From NCBI RefSeq assembly GCF_052324685.1, contig NC_135212.1:49751898-49815897 (forward strand): a stretch of DNA of 64,000 bases. The letters run 5' to 3'. Below are positions 62,863-64,000 of this stretch, in pieces. Below the pieces are notes generated by a model, which worked only from the letters and a program-made list of their open reading frames with translations, made no database searches and was not told the DNA's origin. This DNA is from Brachyhypopomus gauderio. Taxonomy: Eukaryota; Chordata; Actinopteri; Gymnotiformes; Hypopomidae. Each line of letters opens with the position of its first letter. The first letter of the stretch is position 1. The position numbers and the translations under genes are program-made.

Positions 62863-63703
62863 TCGAACCCACGCGTGCTATGCACAATGGATTAGCAGTC
62901 CATCGCCTTAACCTCTCGGCCACCTCGTCGTGTGTGGTTGTGTGTCGATAGCAATTTCAAAGAAGCAAACACTTTCACAGCACAAAAGAAGGCTTTTCTG
63001 ACTTGTGGGTCCTGTAGTTACAGCAGGAGACACGATTGTCAGAAATTAAAGAAAGCAACACCGACGGAGGTGGGATTCGAACACACACGTGCTATGCATA
63101 ATGGATTAGCAGTCCATCGCCTTAACCTCTCGGCCACCTCGTTGTTTGTGGTGGTGTGTCGATTGCGATTTCAAAGATGCAAACACTTTCACAGCACAAA
63201 AGGAGGCTTATCTGACTTGTGGGTCCTGCTCTTATATCAGGAGACACGATTGTCAGAAATTAAAGAAAGCAACACCGACGAAGGTGGGATTCGAACCCAC
63301 GCGTGCTATGCACAAGGGATTAGCAGTCCATCGCCTTAACCTCTCGGCCACCTCGTCAATTACAGTTGTGTGTCGATTGCGATTTCAAAGATGCAAACAC
63401 TTTCACAGCACAAAAGGAGGCTTATCTGACTTGTGGGTCCTGCACTTACTTCAGGAGACACGGTTGTCAGAAATTAAAGAAAACAACACCGACGAATGTG
63501 GTATTCAAACCCACGCGTGCAAAGCACAATGGATTAGCAGTCCATCGCCTTAACCTCTTGGCTACCTCGTCGCTTGCGGTTTTGTGTCGATTGCGATTTC
63601 AAAGATGCAAACACTTTCACAGCACAAAAGCAGGCTTGTCTGACTTGTGGTTCCTGCACGTACATCAGGAGACACGATTGTCAGAAATTAAAAAAAGCAA
63701 CAC

Positions 63704-63785
63704 CGACGAAGGTGGGATTCGAACCCACGCGTGCAAAGCACAATGGATTAGCAGTCCATCGCCTTAACCTCTCGGCCACCTCGTC
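63704..63785 (-). tRNA. tRNA-Ser(GCT), class 2, intact with T7
   Basis: 5-unit duplicate of 62634-62715; the downstream spacer has two private changes (GGTTCCTGCACG). Confidence 0.92.
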
Positions 63786-63917
63786 GTTTGTGGTTGTGTG
63801 TCGATAGCAATTTCAAAGAAGCAAGCACTTTCACAGCACAAAAGAAGGCCTTTCTGACTTGTGGGTCCTGTAGTTACAGCAGGAGACACGATTGTCAGAA
63901 ATTAAAGAAAGCAACAC

Positions 63918-63999
63918 CGACGAAGGTGGGATTCGAACCCACGCGTGCTATGCACAATGGATTAGCAGTCCATCGCCTTAACCTCTCGGCCACCTCGTC
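63918..63999 (-). tRNA. tRNA-Ser(GCT), class 1, intact, last copy in window
   Basis: Consensus class 1 gene; its 5' end is one base from the window edge, so its upstream flank is not visible. Confidence 0.88.
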
Positions 64000-64000
64000 G

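Larger units (their letters stand above)
1..64000 (-). repeat. Tandem array of 299 tRNA-Ser(GCT) units, period 214 bp
   Basis: Direct reading shows one unit type throughout, all in the same orientation; the four 213-bp units are at about 8650, 13142, 22343 and 22556. Class codes used in the block entries (my hand sort, with counts): 1 intact, variable loop AUA (81); 2 intact, variable loop UUU (24); 3 C56A in the B box (28); 4 degenerate A box and D loop, T-stem and acceptor changes (29); 5 G53:A61 mismatch plus C56U (19); 6 A4:C69 acceptor mismatch plus D-loop change (9); 7 D-stem mismatch at 10:25 or 11:24 (21); 8 anticodon-stem mismatch 28:42 (10); 9 U37 plus T-stem mismatch (5); 10 U13-bearing subtype with U37 (15); 11 U13-bearing subtype with 29:41 mismatch (14); 12 A1:C72 acceptor end (8); 13 G10:G25 with altered variable arm (5); 14 other lesions (31). 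A few assignments may be off. Spacers are as similar to each other as the genes, which indicates homogenisation of the whole unit. Confidence 0.98.
62863..64000. repeat. Right edge of the window, 5-unit duplication
   Basis: Class string for genes 62848-63918: 1 14 8 5 2 1. 63146-64000 matches 62076-62930 (shift 1070 bp). The array runs off the window. Confidence 0.88.

Noticed and set aside
1-64000. CRISPR array
   Set aside because: Units are 214 bp with repeats and spacers equally conserved, there are no unique spacers, and every unit folds as a tRNA.
1-64000. tRNA-derived SINE family
   Set aside because: SINEs are dispersed, with a tRNA-unrelated body, a 3' tail and target-site duplications. 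Here copies are strictly head to tail with a constant period and no tails.
1-64000. Bacterial, organellar or phage tRNA cluster
   Set aside because: G73 is followed by TGT-type spacer with no encoded CCA, Pol III boxes and T-run terminators fit nuclear genes, and the body matches animal cytosolic tRNA-Ser(GCT).

Overview
The whole 64 kb window is one uninterrupted head-to-tail array of a 214-bp unit. Each unit carries one 82-nt cytosolic-type tRNA-Ser (anticodon GCT, codons AGC/AGT) or a decayed copy of it, always on the minus strand, plus a 132-bp spacer. There are 299 complete copies and one partial copy at the left edge. The array enters and leaves the window without a boundary. The tRNAs look eukaryotic and most like animal nuclear tRNA-Ser(GCT): long variable arm, good Pol III A and B boxes, G73, no encoded CCA, no intron. 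I cannot name the species. I see no protein-coding gene, rRNA, transposon, CRISPR array or origin.

Gene positions follow a simple rule because only four units are 1 bp short. With k numbered from 0, the left (3') end is 150+214k for k=0-39, 149+214k for k=40-60, 148+214k for k=61-103, 147+214k for k=104, and 146+214k for k=105-298. The right (5') end is 81 bp further. I sorted all 299 by eye into 14 classes, defined in the entry for the full array; class strings for every stretch are in the block entries. About 105 copies (classes 1 and 2) keep all invariant positions and helices. The rest carry recurrent lesions: B box, A box, acceptor, T-stem, D-stem or anticodon-stem mismatches, or U37.

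Layout: 1-5916 recurs almost unchanged at 15193-21108. A 21-unit block is tandemly doubled (4337-8829, 8830-13336) and contains a doubled 6-unit block. A 20-unit block is doubled at 24412-32971, followed by an 8-unit block repeated from 31476 to about 35380. From 38440 to 50312, blocks of 38, 21 and 17 units overlap. A 19-unit block is doubled at 54700-62862, and the right edge holds a 5-unit duplication. All these shifts are whole numbers of units, as unequal crossing-over or conversion would produce.

The most useful functional signal is the terminator. About one fifth of units have a T6 or T7 run 8 nt after the tRNA, a proper Pol III stop. Most instead have TTTCTTT there, with a TTTT backup about 75 nt downstream. 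Only 18 copies combine an intact tRNA with T6/T7, and all 18 belong to the UUU variable-loop class. They are the best candidates for the active core; the other intact copies may read through to the backup stop or be silent. The array may therefore be partly a tRNA gene bank and partly a satellite that spreads whatever tRNA copy lies inside the exchanged block.
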